Source of the DNA: Leclercia adecarboxylata
GTDB lineage: Bacteria > Pseudomonadota > Gammaproteobacteria > Enterobacterales > Enterobacteriaceae
Length of the DNA: 64,000 nucleotides
Assembly (NCBI RefSeq): GCF_006874705.1
Contig: NZ_CP035382.1
Span: forward strand, 3,720,001-3,784,000
Direction: 5' to 3'
Position numbers and translations under genes: made by a program. Positions 62,692 to 64,000 of this stretch are shown here, piece by piece. The notes beneath the pieces are model-generated. The model did no database searches. It was not told the origin of the DNA and saw nothing but the letters and a program-made list of their open reading frames with translations. The first letter of the stretch is position 1, and each line of letters begins with the position of its first letter.

Positions 62692-64000
62692 ATGTCTCGA
62701 CATACTGAAGCAACTGACGACGTCAACACCTGGTCCGGCGGCCATATCAATTACAAAGAGGGCTTCTTCACCCAATTGCAGACCGATGAGCTGGCAAAAG
62801 GGATCAATGAAGAGGTGATCCGCGCCATTTCCGCCAAGCGCAACGAGCCAGACTGGATGCTGGAGTTCCGCCTGAATGCGTTCAAAGCCTGGCTGGAGAT
62901 GGAAGAGCCCCACTGGCTGAAGGCGCACTACGATAAGCTGAACTATCAGGATTACAGCTACTACTCTGCGCCGTCGTGCGGCAATTGCGACGACACCTGC
63001 GCCTCTGAGCCCGGCGCGGTACAGCAGACCGGGGCTAACGCCTTTTTAAGCAAAGAGGTGGAAGAGGCCTTCGAGCAGCTTGGCGTGCCGGTGCGGGAAG
63101 GACGCGAGGTGGCGGTGGACGCCATCTTCGACTCCGTCTCGGTCGCCACTACCTATCGGGAAAAGCTGGGTGAGCAAGGGATCATCTTCTGCTCCTTTGG
63201 CGAAGCCATCCACGATCATCCCGAGCTGGTGAAGAAGTACCTCGGCACGGTGGTGCCGTGCAACGACAACTTCTTTGCGGCGCTGAACGCGGCGGTGGCC
63301 TCCGACGGCACCTTTATCTACGTGCCGAAGGGCGTGCGCTGCCCGATGGAGCTATCGACCTATTTCCGCATCAACGCTGAGAAAACCGGCCAGTTTGAAC
63401 GCACCATTCTGGTGGCCGACGAGGGTAGCTACGTCAGCTATATCGAGGGCTGTTCCGCCCCGGTTCGCGACAGCTATCAGCTGCACGCCGCGGTGGTGGA
63501 GGTGATCATCCATAAAGACGCCGAAGTGAAATACTCCACGGTGCAGAACTGGTTCCCGGGGGATAACAACACCGGCGGCATTCTGAACTTCGTCACCAAG
63601 CGCGCATTGTGCGAAGGCGAAAACAGCAAGATGTCCTGGACCCAGTCCGAAACCGGCTCCGCCATCACCTGGAAGTACCCGAGCTGCATCCTGCGCGGAG
63701 ATAACTCCATCGGCGAGTTCTACTCGGTGGCGCTCACCAGCGGGCATCAGCAGGCCGATACCGGCACCAAGATGATCCACATCGGTAAGAACACCAAATC
63801 GACCATCATCTCGAAGGGGATCTCGGCGGGTAAAAGCCAGAACAGCTACCGCGGGCTGGTCAAAATCATGCCGACGGCTACCAACGCGCGCAACTTTACC
63901 CAGTGTGACTCGATGCTGATTGGCCCGGACTGCGGGGCACATACTTTCCCGTACGTCGAGTGCCGTAACAACAGCGCCCAGCTGGAGCACGAAGCTACCA
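62692..64000 (+). CDS. sufB: Fe-S scaffold component SufB, 3' end outside the window
   Basis: Scaffold subunit of SufBC2D, on which Fe-S clusters form under iron starvation or oxidative stress. The frame starts [20 protein letters not shown] eight bases after sufA and is open to the window edge (436 codons of about 495 expected). [36 protein letters not shown] and [18 protein letters not shown] match E. coli SufB almost fully. Cys in [11 protein letters not shown] is the one reported to take sulfur inside the beta-helix. Confidence 0.97.
   Translation, partial: MSRHTEATDDVNTWSGGHINYKEGFFTQLQTDELAKGINEEVIRAISAKRNEPDWMLEFRLNAFKAWLEMEEPHWLKAHYDKLNYQDYSYYSAPSCGNCDDTCASEPGAVQQTGANAFLSKEVEEAFEQLGVPVREGREVAVDAIFDSVSVATTYREKLGEQGIIFCSFGEAIHDHPELVKKYLGTVVPCNDNFFAALNAAVASDGTFIYVPKGVRCPMELSTYFRINAEKTGQFERTILVADEGSYVSYIEGCSAPVRDSYQLHAAVVEVIIHKDAEVKYSTVQNWFPGDNNTGGILNFVTKRALCEGENSKMSWTQSETGSAITWKYPSCILRGDNSIGEFYSVALTSGHQQADTGTKMIHIGKNTKSTIISKGISAGKSQNSYRGLVKIMPTATNARNFTQCDSMLIGPDCGAHTFPYVECRNNSAQLEHEAT

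Overview
The window is a chromosomal segment of an enteric gammaproteobacterium (Enterobacteriaceae). Gene content and order closely follow the Escherichia coli K-12 region from ynjD to sufB. Differences from K-12 point to an Enterobacter-, Leclercia-, Lelliottia- or Klebsiella-like genome: a full hmu hemin locus, a lone kduD, and loss of several ydi genes. I compared against K-12 proteins from memory; no search was run. I see no prophage, IS element, CRISPR array, rRNA or tRNA. The only repeats are REP-type palindromes.

Layout, left to right. (1) 1-4.9 kb, minus strand: xthA, a TVP38-family membrane protein and the ynjBCD ABC importer, closely packed. (2) 5.2-11.3 kb: the astCADBE arginine succinyltransferase operon, preceded by a sigma-54 promoter and two NtrC-like sites. 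(3) 11.5-15.4 kb: spy (BaeR box), ves, cho (LexA box), nadE, osmE. (4) 15.4-20.9 kb: chbBCARFG chitobiose operon with a ChiX small-RNA pairing site between chbB and chbC. (5) 21-28.2 kb: katE, cedA, tcyP, ydjM (LexA-like box), a solitary kduD, hxpB (yniC), yniB. (6) 28.3-32.6 kb: yniA, ydiZ, pfkB, ydiY, a 77-residue exported protein of unknown function, and two tiny membrane proteins, yniD and a YncL-like one. (7) 32.9-40.1 kb: thrS, infC (AUU start), rpmI, rplT, pheM, pheS, pheT, ihfA, with the L20 pseudoknot and the pheM attenuator visible. (8) 40.1-45.5 kb: btuC, btuE, btuD, nlpC, rflP (ydiV), selO. (9) 45.5-51.5 kb: hmuVUTS, hmuR and hemP behind a Fur box. (10) 51.6-56.4 kb: aroH (TrpR operator), ppsR, ppsA. 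(11) 56.5-64 kb: the small RNA rprA, ydiK (PurR box), ydiJ, menI, a strong unassigned small-RNA candidate, an unannotated 31-residue membrane peptide, a Fur box, sufA and the first part of sufB, cut by the window edge.

Functional themes: nitrogen scavenging from arginine (ast), chitin disaccharide use (chb), envelope stress and regulatory RNAs (spy, rprA, ChiX target), translation and tRNA charging (thrS to ihfA), vitamin B12, heme and Fe-S metabolism (btu, hmu, suf), and the PEP/chorismate node (pfkB, ppsA, ppsR, aroH). I found no convincing new multi-gene defence or mobile system. The least explained items are small: the 31-residue peptide, the small RNA beside it, the 77-residue exported protein, the YniD/YncL-like pair, and an intrinsic terminator 20 bases before ydiY.
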